This document shows positions 24,284 through 30,945 of a stretch of 30,945 nt of DNA, in pieces. Where the stretch lies: positions 1 to 30,945 of the forward strand of contig CAKRFN010000024.1 of the NCBI GenBank assembly GCA_934320655.1, written 5' to 3'. The notes beneath the pieces were generated by a model. It saw nothing but the letters and a program-made list of their open reading frames with translations. It was not told the DNA's origin and searched no databases. The first letter of the stretch is position 1; each line of letters begins with the position of its first letter. Source of the stretch: an uncultured Eubacterium sp. GTDB lineage: Bacteria; Bacillota; Clostridia; Lachnospirales; Lachnospiraceae. The translations under genes and the position numbers were made by a program.

Positions 24284-25141
24284 ATGAAGACAGCGATTGT
24301 AACAGATTCAAATTGTGGAATCTCTCAGGAAAAAGCAAAAAAATATGGCATCTTTGTGTTACCGATGCCGTTTTATGTAGACGATGAGCTGTATTTTGAA
24401 GGCTGTACGATGTCGCATGAGGAGTTCTATCTCCGTCAGCAGGCAGGCTCAAAGATCTACAGCTCGCAGCCCTCTCCAGCTGATGTGATGGAGCTGTGGG
24501 ACCGGGTACTTGAGGAGCACGACGAGCTGCTCTATATTCCGATGTCCAGCGGGTTGAGCGGATCATGTGCGACCGCACAGGCGATGGCGCAGGATTATGA
24601 CGGCAAAGTGCTGGTAGCGGATATCGGCCGTGTGACTGTGACGCAGAAGGCGGCGGTACTGGAGGCCAGAAAACGTGTGCTGGCAGGAGAGACTGCAGCG
24701 CAGATCTTAAAGGAACTGACCTATGCAAAGGATGATTGTCAGATTTTCCTTACAGTAGAGGATCTGAAGTATCTCAGACAGGGTGGGCGGATCTCCGCAT
24801 CGTCTGCGGTGCTGGGCAATCTGTTAAATATCAAGCCGATTTTATCATTGGCAGGTGAAAAGGTAGAGGCAGTCGGAAAGGTTCGTGGCGATAAGCTGGC
24901 ACGCAAAAAGATCATACAATGTCTGGATGAATGTCTTGTCAACAAATTCCACAGTGATGATCTGAGTGAGTTTTATCTGGCGGCAGCGGCGAGTATGTCC
25001 AAAGAGGATGCGCTTGCATGGAAAATGCAGTTGGAGGATCATTTTGATGTGCGGTGCAGTTTGTCACCGATTCCGCTGAGCCTCGGCTGTCATTTGGGAC
25101 ACGGTACTTATGGTGCGGCGTTGATTAAGCGAATGAAATAA
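24284..25141 (+). CDS. DegV-family fatty-acid-binding protein
   Basis: 285 residues. DegV proteins bind fatty acids; in Gram-positive fatty-acid kinase systems the FakB members present the lipid to FakA for phosphorylation. Family motifs: IVTDSNCGIS at the N-terminus, SSQPSPADVMELW, PMSSGLSGSCATAQ, the conserved YLRQGGRIS and LLNIKPILSL. A longer frame reaches back into the tRNA gene; ATG 24284 has AAGGAGA six bases upstream and matches the family start. With no promoter of its own visible, it may be read from the tRNA-Gly promoter. The DUF975 gene follows 31 bases after its stop. Confidence 0.93.
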   Translation: MKTAIVTDSNCGISQEKAKKYGIFVLPMPFYVDDELYFEGCTMSHEEFYLRQQAGSKIYSSQPSPADVMELWDRVLEEHDELLYIPMSSGLSGSCATAQAMAQDYDGKVLVADIGRVTVTQKAAVLEARKRVLAGETAAQILKELTYAKDDCQIFLTVEDLKYLRQGGRISASSAVLGNLLNIKPILSLAGEKVEAVGKVRGDKLARKKIIQCLDECLVNKFHSDDLSEFYLAAAASMSKEDALAWKMQLEDHFDVRCSLSPIPLSLGCHLGHGTYGAALIKRMK

Positions 25142-25172
25142 ATATAATAAATAGAAATAGGGGGAACAAGTT

Positions 25173-25961
25173 ATGCAGTGGACGAGAAGTCAGTTGAAGG
25201 AACGGGCGAAGTTCAGTCTGAAGTCATTTTACTGGAAATCCGTGCTGGTGGCATTTATCTTATCATTGGTATCGGGCGGATTCAGTACAAATAACAGAGG
25301 CTCCGATTCCGGGGAGTCAGTCAATATTACCGGAAACGAATTTGTAGATGGAATCGGCGGTAGATTCACGGCGCAGGCGATGGCGATCATCGGACTGGGA
25401 CTGGCGATTATTGTAGTTGCAGCGTTGCTGGGATTGCTGATCAGTGTATTTGTGATCAACCCGTTAGAGGTCGGATGTAAAAAATATTTCCTTGATGCCA
25501 GCGAGGGCAATGCGGATCTGTCTAATATGGGATTCTGCTTTAAGAACGGTTACATGAATGTTGTCGGTGTGCAGTTTCTGACAAACTTATATATCTTTTT
25601 GTGGTCATTGCTGCTCATCATTCCGGGAATCATCAAGTCCTATTCTTATCGGATGGTTCCATACATTATGGCAGAAGATCCGTATATGAGCTTTGCAGAG
25701 GCGAAGCGGCTGTCGCAGGACATGATGGACGGTGAGAAGTGGGATACCTTTGTGCTGGATCTGTCGTTTATCCTGTGGGCATTGCTCAGTGTGATTACAT
25801 TTAATATCGCAGGCATTTTCTGGGTAGAGCCGTATATGCAGTTCACGGATGCCGAGCTGTATAAGGTCCTGCGTACAAAGATGCAGGGAAGCTACACCGC
25901 AGACGACTATTATACCGACAACAGTTATAGCAATACGAACAATTATGACAATTATAATTAA
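25173..25961 (+). CDS. DUF975 integral membrane protein
   Basis: 262 residues with about four to five membrane segments (about 23-37, 70-95, 128-155 and 193-218). The start WTRSQLKERAKFSLK, the central NPLEVGCKKYFLDA and the later IIPGIIKSYSYRMVPYIMAEDP with M-x-F-x-E-A-K-x-L-S-x-x-M-M-x-G-x-K are typical of DUF975. The function of the family is unknown. The last 25 residues are a Tyr/Asn/Asp-rich soluble tail. AGGGGGAA precedes the ATG. A branched terminator structure starts at its stop codon. Confidence 0.9.
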   Translation: MQWTRSQLKERAKFSLKSFYWKSVLVAFILSLVSGGFSTNNRGSDSGESVNITGNEFVDGIGGRFTAQAMAIIGLGLAIIVVAALLGLLISVFVINPLEVGCKKYFLDASEGNADLSNMGFCFKNGYMNVVGVQFLTNLYIFLWSLLLIIPGIIKSYSYRMVPYIMAEDPYMSFAEAKRLSQDMMDGEKWDTFVLDLSFILWALLSVITFNIAGIFWVEPYMQFTDAELYKVLRTKMQGSYTADDYYTDNSYSNTNNYDNYN

Positions 25962-26030
25962 AAAATGCCTGCGCGGGCAGGTGGTGACCCCGAAGCCGGA
26001 AATCGGTCTCGGGGTTCTTTGCATTTTATT
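25961..26030 (+). terminator. Branched (three-way) terminator-like structure
   Basis: An outer stem AAAATGC (25962-25968) / GCATTTT (26021-26027) encloses two hairpins: CCTGC/GCAGG (25968-25981, sharing one base with the outer stem) and ACCCCGA..TCGGGGT (25987-26015, extended inward by CCG/CGG). TTTTATTTT follows from 26024. It ends the DUF975 transcript and lies just before the next small gene. Confidence 0.6.
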
Positions 26031-26048
26031 TTGGAAAGGAAAAAGAAC

Positions 26049-26231
26049 ATGAAAGAAGTATCAAATTGCGATTCATGCATCAACTTTGTCTATGACGATG
26101 AGGACGAGTGCTACGTGTGCGACATGAATCTGGATGAGGACGATATGGTGCGGTTTTTGACCGGAACGTTTGATAATTGTCCGTATTACCAGTTGGATAA
26201 CGAGTATCTGATCGTGCGCCATCAGATGTAG
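26049..26231 (+). CDS. Small cysteine-rich protein (DUF6472-like)
   Basis: 60 residues, acidic, with five cysteines: Cys7 and Cys10 (NCDSC), Cys21 and Cys24 (CYVC) and Cys44 (NCPYY). Two CxxC pairs could bind zinc or another metal, like a small zinc ribbon, but this is inference. The sequence (NCDSCINFVYDDEDECYVC, then LDEDDMVRFL and NEYLIVRHQM) resembles a short clostridial family I recall as DUF6472, of unknown function. The start ATG 26049 has GAAAGGA eight bases upstream. It lies after the branched structure, so it may depend on read-through. Confidence 0.8.
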   Translation: MKEVSNCDSCINFVYDDEDECYVCDMNLDEDDMVRFLTGTFDNCPYYQLDNEYLIVRHQM

Positions 26232-26249
26232 GGGAGTAAGTGCGTTGCG

Positions 26250-26278
26250 TTGACTTTCACGGTCTTTTCAGATACACT
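26250..26278 (+). promoter_or_regulatory. Promoter for the GH25/murI unit
   Basis: TTGACT (26250-26255) and TACACT (26273-26278) with a 17-base spacer. In the leader AACTAT pairs with ATAGTT just before the GGGAGGA ribosome site, a weak six-pair hairpin. Confidence 0.6.
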
Positions 26279-26343
26279 ATATGTGGCTGAGTATGCCATT
26301 TACAAGCTGAGAACTATAAAACTACACATAGTTGGGAGGAAGA

Positions 26344-28446
26344 ATGAGTAACAAAAGAAGATTTTTTGTAGCCGGAGCATGTCTGGCTGCGGTTTTGGCA
26401 TGTATTCCGATAGAGACTGCGTATGCGGCGCCACAGGAGACAGCAGTGGATGTGCAGGAGATTACAGCAGATACACAGGCGGTCATGGCGGCTGTTCAGG
26501 CAGTTACAACAGACGCGCAGGCAGTTACGGCAGATGTACCGGTGCTGGAGACTGTGTCAGCGGCATATGATTCCGTGACGCTGGGCTGGACACCGGTAGA
26601 GGGCGCGACCAGCTACAAGCTGCAGCGCAGCACGAACCAAAAGACGGCAAAGACACTCGCGCGCATCAAAGCCGGAAATACACTCCAATATACGGCGGGA
26701 GAGTTGTACAGTGCAAAAAAATATTATTTCCGCGTGATTGCGACCTGCCAGAACGGTGAGACAAAGACATCCGAGTGGTACATGGTAAAACCGATGATGG
26801 ATGTGCCCGCAACGGTCAGTCTGGAGCATCTGGGTTTTGGACAGATACAGATGTCATGGGCGACGGTGGCAGGCGCGGGCGAATACCGGATCTATCGCAG
26901 CGCGACGGAAACCGGCGGATATAAAAGACTTGCGGATGTGACCACGGCAGCGTATACGGATACCGTAGAGACAGGTGCGACCTATTATTATAAGGTCGTA
27001 GGCATACGGGTCAATCCGAGCGGAAAACGTGTGCGTGGGACGGTATCGCCTGCGTATAAGATCGAGGTGGCATCGGATATTCCGCAGATTTTGTCTGCGA
27101 CAGGTACGACCTACAGCATGACCATACAGTGGGGCAGTGTCGACCATGCGGATGAATATGTTGTTTATCGCAGTACGAAAAAGGGAAGCGGCTATAAACA
27201 GGTCACTTCGACCACGAACACAACATGGACCGATTCCGGCGTGACGGCGGGCACAAGATATTATTACAAAGTGGCTGTCGGTCACAAGATCGATGGAACG
27301 ATGAAATACGGAACCCGTTCGGCTACGATGACGGCTTGGACAGCGCCTCCGGCACCGGAAGGACTGACAGCGACACAATCCGCAGGCGGTATTGATCTGA
27401 AGTGGACAGCGTCCCAAGGGGCGAAAACGTATAAGGTCTACCGTGCAGTCGCAAAGAGCAGTTCATATACACTGCTGGCGGATAATGTGAAGAAAGCGGC
27501 GTATACGGATACCGTTATTACTGCTGGCGAGGATTATTCGTATTATGTAGTAGCCGTGCGGGATACACTGACCGGCGGCAGGAGCGCATCGGCGGCTGTC
27601 CATATCGATGAGATCAAGGTCAACACTCGCACGCTGTTTTTGGGACCGGGTGTGACGGCAGTCTTAGAGGAGCAGAGTGCGTTGCCGGGAACCGTCGGGT
27701 TTCAGAGTGAAGATCCGTCGATTGCGACTGTTGACGCAAATGGAACGGTAACAGGCGTAGCGCCGGGAAAAACGCAGATTCAGGTGACTGTCGGTGTCGT
27801 CAGCACGAGTGTGGCGGTCACAGTCACGGATTGCCCGATCAACGGCATTGATGTGTCCAAGTGGCAGCAGGCGATCGACTGGAAAACCGTAAAGGCATCC
27901 GGCATCAAGTTCGCGATGCTGCGTCTCGCGCACGGAACATCAAAGGATATTCAGTTTGAGAACTATTATGCGGGGGCGACCGAGCAGGGTATTCCGGTCG
28001 GCATCTATTGCTATACGACGGCAAAATCCGTTGCAGAGGGCAAAAAAGAGGCACAGAACCTCTTAGAAATGCTGGACGGGAAGGAACTGACCTATCCGAT
28101 CGCACTCGATCTGGAGGACAATTTACAGATAAAAAATATGAACAAGGAGCAGCGTACAAAGCTGGTTCTGGAATATAAAAAAATCATAGAAGATGCCGGG
28201 TATCAGTTCATCGTGTATGCGAACCTGAACTGGCTGAATAATTACATTGATCAGACACAGCTTGAGGATAATGATGTAGACATCTGGATCGCGCGGTATT
28301 GTAGCCAGAGTCTCGGTCATCGTTATACCGGCGGTGGAAACGTGCAGATCTGGCAGTATTCGAGCACGGGTCAGATCGATGGTATTTTAGATGCCTATGG
28401 CAGATATATTAACGTAGATTTGGATGTGTGTTATGGAGAATACTGA
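26344..28446 (+). CDS. Secreted FN3-GH25 muramidase
   Basis: 700 residues from ATG 26344 (GGGAGGA directly upstream). Order: signal peptide (1 to about 31), a short Ala/Val/Thr/Gln-rich repeat region, four FN3 domains (about 62-428) with the Y-x-V-Y-R-S..G-Y..L pattern, a Big2-like Ig domain (about 430-498) and a C-terminal GH25 lysozyme domain (about 500-700). GH25 catalytic features are visible: GIDVSKWQ with Asp503, and the YPIALDLED strand with Asp589 and Glu591. GH25 enzymes cut the N-acetylmuramic acid to N-acetylglucosamine beta-1,4 bond of peptidoglycan. The FN3 stalk would hold or space the enzyme in the wall. Its last codons overlap the start of murI. Confidence 0.93.
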   Translation: MSNKRRFFVAGACLAAVLACIPIETAYAAPQETAVDVQEITADTQAVMAAVQAVTTDAQAVTADVPVLETVSAAYDSVTLGWTPVEGATSYKLQRSTNQKTAKTLARIKAGNTLQYTAGELYSAKKYYFRVIATCQNGETKTSEWYMVKPMMDVPATVSLEHLGFGQIQMSWATVAGAGEYRIYRSATETGGYKRLADVTTAAYTDTVETGATYYYKVVGIRVNPSGKRVRGTVSPAYKIEVASDIPQILSATGTTYSMTIQWGSVDHADEYVVYRSTKKGSGYKQVTSTTNTTWTDSGVTAGTRYYYKVAVGHKIDGTMKYGTRSATMTAWTAPPAPEGLTATQSAGGIDLKWTASQGAKTYKVYRAVAKSSSYTLLADNVKKAAYTDTVITAGEDYSYYVVAVRDTLTGGRSASAAVHIDEIKVNTRTLFLGPGVTAVLEEQSALPGTVGFQSEDPSIATVDANGTVTGVAPGKTQIQVTVGVVSTSVAVTVTDCPINGIDVSKWQQAIDWKTVKASGIKFAMLRLAHGTSKDIQFENYYAGATEQGIPVGIYCYTTAKSVAEGKKEAQNLLEMLDGKELTYPIALDLEDNLQIKNMNKEQRTKLVLEYKKIIEDAGYQFIVYANLNWLNNYIDQTQLEDNDVDIWIARYCSQSLGHRYTGGGNVQIWQYSSTGQIDGILDAYGRYINVDLDVCYGEY

Positions 28447-29236
28447 TCAACTGACAGAGAGAAAAGCCAGACAGCCGATCGGCGTGTTTGACTCCGGTGT
28501 GGGCGGCATCAGTGTCCTGCGGGAGCTGATCAATGTCATGCCGAACGAAGATTATATTTATCTGGGAGATTCTAAAAATGCACCCTACGGGACGAAATCA
28601 CTCGAACAGGTGCGGGAGCTGTCCTTTCACAATGCGCAGATGCTGTTAGAGCAGGGGGCAAAAGGGCTCGTGGTGGCGTGTAATACGGCGACAAGTGCAG
28701 CCGTGAGAATTATGCGCGGCATGTACCCAGAGCTGCCGATCGTCGGCATTGAACCGGCATTAAAGCCGGCGGCGCTGCAGAAGGAGCATCCTCAGGTGCT
28801 CGTGATGGCGACGCCGATGACTGTGCAGCAGGAAAAGTTCCGGCAGCTTATGGCGCGTTACGAGGATCAGGCGCAGATCTATCCGCTGCCTTGTCCGGGG
28901 CTTATGGAATTTGTCGAGGCGGGCGATCTGGAGAGCGGGCGGCTGTATGATTTTTTGCGGGAGCTTCTGGCTCCGTATCTGACAAAGCAGCTTGATTCGG
29001 TTGTGCTGGGCTGTACACATTATCCGTTTGCCAGAAAGATGATCCAGCAGATCGTCGGCGAAAACGTGACGATTTTTGACGGCGGAGCGGGTACAGCGCG
29101 TGAGATGCGCCGCAGACTGGCGGCTGCGGGACTGCTCAATCCGTCCGAAACACCCGGAACAGTAACTTTTGAGAACAGTCTGGCGACAGAGGAAGAGCTG
29201 GAATTATGCCAGAGACTGCTGCATATGGATATCTGA
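28433..29236 (+). CDS. murI: Glutamate racemase
   Basis: 267 residues from ATG 28433; an in-frame ATG at 28424 would add three. The enzyme interconverts L- and D-glutamate, supplying D-Glu for peptidoglycan. Motifs: IGVFDSGVGGISVL (catalytic Asp region), YLGDSKNAPYG, VVACNTATSAA with Cys83, GIEPALKPA, and VLGCTHYPFARK with Cys194. The two cysteines are the acid/base pair. Both possible starts lie inside the upstream muramidase gene (14 or 23 bases of overlap) and lack a strong ribosome site, which suggests translational coupling. A terminator follows about 80 bases after the stop. Confidence 0.96.
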   Translation: MENTDQLTERKARQPIGVFDSGVGGISVLRELINVMPNEDYIYLGDSKNAPYGTKSLEQVRELSFHNAQMLLEQGAKGLVVACNTATSAAVRIMRGMYPELPIVGIEPALKPAALQKEHPQVLVMATPMTVQQEKFRQLMARYEDQAQIYPLPCPGLMEFVEAGDLESGRLYDFLRELLAPYLTKQLDSVVLGCTHYPFARKMIQQIVGENVTIFDGGAGTAREMRRRLAAAGLLNPSETPGTVTFENSLATEEELELCQRLLHMDI

Positions 29237-29317
29237 TGGCAGCAAGATGAGAGAGCGGTGGTGGAAGTTTGAAACAAACAAGTAGAAGACAGCCAAAAAA
29301 TAAAGGGCATAGCGAAT

Positions 29318-29342
29318 AAACCACCTATTCAGCTGGTTTTTG
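29318..29342 (+). terminator. Terminator of the GH25/murI unit
   Basis: AAACCA (29318-29323) pairs with TGGTTT, and CT/AG continue inward past a C-C mismatch around an ATTC loop. Five T follow. It marks the end of the murI transcript just before the insertion sequence. Confidence 0.75.
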
Positions 29343-29369
29343 AAAACTCAATATAAACGCAACACCTAA

Positions 29370-30629
29370 TCAGGAAGTGGCTGGAAGATCATCTTTGATG
29401 ATATATCCTCGTTGTCTCATGAGATTAAGTGCCTGCGAAGTAGTCAAAACTTTTTCTTTCGTCACAGGACGTAATTCAAGAAAACCGTCTGGAGTATAGG
29501 GCTTTAAATCTGTGAGTATGTGCCAGATAGCGGTCAGGATCATACGGCAGATGGCAATGATGGCTTTCTTGTGACCACGGCGTGCTTTGATACGCTGATA
29601 GCGAGTGGTAAATTCAGGGTGTTTCTTCGATCTGATTAAAGCATTTGCAATCTGTACCAGAACTGGTTTAAAATAAGAACCAGCACGGGAAATCCTAGTG
29701 GATTTGATTTTGCGGTCGCTCTTATCATTACGAGGACAACATCCAGCCCAGGAGACGAGGTGTTTCGCTGTGGGGAAGACAGACATATCACCACCAATCT
29801 CTGAAAGCACTTGGATAGCAGTCAAAGGATTCTTATCGAATCCGGGAACAGTCCTTATTAGATTTAAAGTAGCCTCATATTTATCACTGAGACGAAGGAT
29901 TTCCTGTTCTACTTCTGAAATGTGCTGATTCAGTTCATCAATGTGATCAAGGCACTGTCTGAGTTTCACAGCTTGTTCTTTTGAGATAGCGCCATCAACG
30001 GCAGCCTGTATTTCTTCGACAGGAGTTTTACAGCGGCCATCAACAAAAGGTGCTACATCAAAATTTTTCCCAGGGTGTTGCAAAATCTGTTCTGTAATGG
30101 AACGGGATGATTTACCAAATACATCCGAAAATACATCATCGAGTTTCAAATTGGATACAGTAAGACAATTTTGAGCACGATTCTTCTCACCGGTAATCAT
30201 ACAGGTGAGTTTGAAACGGTATCTTACAAGATCACGAAGTTCCCGGATGTCAGCAGGTGGAATAAAGGAAGGCTTAACCATACCACACATGTAAAGATCA
30301 CAGATCCATTTGGCATCTTTACGGTCGGTTTTATTTCCTTTCATCGGCTTTGTGTATTTAGGATGAGACAGAGTAACCCAGAGACTGCGTTGCTCTAAGA
30401 TATTGAAAACAGGGATCCAGTATTTGCCGGTTGATTCCATGCAGACATCTTTACAGTTGTACTTGGCAAGCCAGTCACACAGCTCATTCAATCCTCTTGT
30501 AAAGGAAGAAAAGCGAGCCTGTTTGTACTCAGTACGATTGTTGGAATCAGTGATACCGATACAGGCATAGATCCATGTTTTGTGGACATCGAGTCCACAG
30601 CAGTTAAATTTTAAGATTTTAAAAGACAA
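29370..30629 (-). CDS. IS110-family transposase (DEDD)
   Basis: 419 residues, full length for the family. The N-terminal RuvC-like DEDD domain shows Asp14 (GLDVHK), Glu65 (CMESTG), Asp102 and Asp105 (TDRKDA). The C-terminal Tnp_20 domain (about 260-345) contains TVPGFDKNPLTAIQVLSEIG and AGCCPRNDKSDRK, where Ser304 fits the family's catalytic serine, then RISRAGSYFK. The start is TTG at 30629, supported by AGGAGGT eight bases upstream on the minus strand. IS110 enzymes recombine a circular DNA intermediate guided by a structured non-coding (bridge) RNA encoded next to the transposase. The gene appears intact, so the element may be active. Confidence 0.95.
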   Translation of the reverse strand: MSFKILKFNCCGLDVHKTWIYACIGITDSNNRTEYKQARFSSFTRGLNELCDWLAKYNCKDVCMESTGKYWIPVFNILEQRSLWVTLSHPKYTKPMKGNKTDRKDAKWICDLYMCGMVKPSFIPPADIRELRDLVRYRFKLTCMITGEKNRAQNCLTVSNLKLDDVFSDVFGKSSRSITEQILQHPGKNFDVAPFVDGRCKTPVEEIQAAVDGAISKEQAVKLRQCLDHIDELNQHISEVEQEILRLSDKYEATLNLIRTVPGFDKNPLTAIQVLSEIGGDMSVFPTAKHLVSWAGCCPRNDKSDRKIKSTRISRAGSYFKPVLVQIANALIRSKKHPEFTTRYQRIKARRGHKKAIIAICRMILTAIWHILTDLKPYTPDGFLELRPVTKEKVLTTSQALNLMRQRGYIIKDDLPATS

Positions 30630-30639
30630 AAAAGTACCT

Positions 30640-30830
30640 CCTGATAATATAGTTATAAAACTGACAGTGACTGGTCATCCGGCGAGATCGAGTCGACTTC
30701 GGAAGAGATAAGTTTACGGGCTACTGTTATGCGCCACTCATTGATGCCTTAACGGATGACCGACAACATATAACAATACGAGGTCGCCGCTATACAGCCC
30801 CGCCACTCACCTCCACGTGTTCTGTAGTGT
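30640..30830 (-). ncRNA. Probable IS110 bridge-RNA region
   Basis: The stretch upstream of the transposase has no ORF. GGTCATCCG (30673-30681) and CGGATGACC (30753-30761) form a nine-pair stem closing a 71-base loop. CGCCACTCA occurs twice, at 30732-30740 and 30801-30809, once in that loop and once beyond it. In IS110-group elements this position encodes the bridge RNA, whose two loops pair with target and donor DNA. Transcript limits are not visible. Confidence 0.55.
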
Positions 30831-30879
30831 GTCAGTCTTATAGGTAAATAATATCAGAAGGAAGATAAATTAGAAAAGT

Positions 30880-30929
30880 GAAAGGCAGCCGAAATGTTTC
30901 ATGACGCATTGGTGCCTTTCGCAGAAAGG
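30880..30929 (+). promoter_or_regulatory. Switch-like leader controlling the ribosome site at the window end
   Basis: TGCCTTTC (30913-30920) can pair with GAAAGGCA (30880-30887), eight pairs. Alternatively its CCTTTC (30915-30920) can pair with GAAAGG (30924-30929), which contains the ribosome site of the ATG at 30942. The two pairings exclude each other. I do not recognise a known riboswitch or ribosomal-protein leader class. Confidence 0.5.
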
Positions 30930-30941
30930 TGGATTATAACA

Positions 30942-30945
30942 ATGA
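30942..30945 (+). CDS. Start of a gene cut by the window edge
   Basis: Only ATGA is present. The ATG lies about ten bases after AAAGGTGG, a good ribosome site, in the structured leader described separately. The product cannot be known from this window. Confidence 0.4.

Larger units (their letters stand above)
29343..30841 (-). mobile_element. IS110-family insertion sequence (ends approximate)
   Basis: The element consists of the transposase gene plus about 200 bases of non-coding DNA on its 5' side and a short 3' flank. IS110 elements lack terminal inverted repeats and usually leave no target duplication, so I cannot fix the ends by eye. It sits between the murI terminator and the leader of the next gene, without breaking a recognisable gene. 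Confidence 0.7.

Noticed and set aside
29270..29320. Sixteen-codon ORF with a TTG start after murI
   Set aside because: Very short, with a GGTGGTGGA run as the only ribosome-like signal; more likely part of the 3' UTR before the terminator.
29343..30841. Terminal inverted repeats or target duplication for the insertion element
   Set aside because: None found by eye, as expected for IS110; ends therefore left approximate.

Overview
The window looks like chromosome from a Gram-positive anaerobe of the Lachnospiraceae (Clostridia), in the Roseburia/Agathobacter/Butyrivibrio range. This is inferred from gene content and style: strong AGGAGG ribosome sites, a class B sortase, large secreted MBG/FN3 and CAP proteins, a BspA-type leucine-rich repeat protein, a clostridial flavodiiron protein (FprA), NADP-type glutamate dehydrogenase, and DUF975, DUF554 and DUF6472-like genes. 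Nearly all genes are on the + strand. Two promoter candidates resemble the flagellar sigma-28 consensus, which would fit a motile species. I could not confirm the genus.

Layout. 1-288: C-terminal remnant of a probable Rpn-type nuclease gene cut by the window edge. 440-11025: a surface cluster, made of a 2635-residue secreted MBG-repeat protein with two C-terminal FN3 domains, a class B sortase, and a leucine-rich repeat protein carrying a TPKTG sorting signal, closed by a strong terminator. 11246-12592: gdhA with its own promoter and terminator. 12753-14391: a YdcF-like membrane protein and a double-domain hemerythrin. 14568-15156: two small XRE-type regulators, convergent and overlapping tail to tail. 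15448-15987 (minus): a DUF308/HdeD-like membrane protein. 16107-18795: probable operon of a small alarmone synthetase, an AlkD-like DNA glycosylase and FprA, closed by a terminator.

18923-20965: a sigma-28-like promoter, a small protein of unknown function, a 35-codon ORF rich in Glu codons that overlaps a terminator-like hairpin, then gltX with its own promoter. 21005-24066: a DUF554 membrane protein and a CAP/Big/MBG/FN3 secreted protein. 24169-26231: tRNA-Gly(TCC) with a consensus promoter, degV-like, DUF975 and a branched terminator, then a five-cysteine 60-residue protein. 26344-29236: a secreted FN3/GH25 muramidase overlapping murI. 29370-30840: an IS110-family element with a structured non-coding leader of the kind that encodes bridge RNA. 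The last 70 bases hold a leader with two mutually exclusive hairpins in front of a gene that begins at the window edge.

Themes. Cell-wall and surface biology dominates: sortase with substrate, three modular exoproteins, muramidase and D-glutamate synthesis. A second group handles stress (alarmone synthetase, alkylation repair, O2/NO detoxification, hemerythrins). Three separate genes use glutamate (gdhA, gltX, murI), but they sit in different transcription units.
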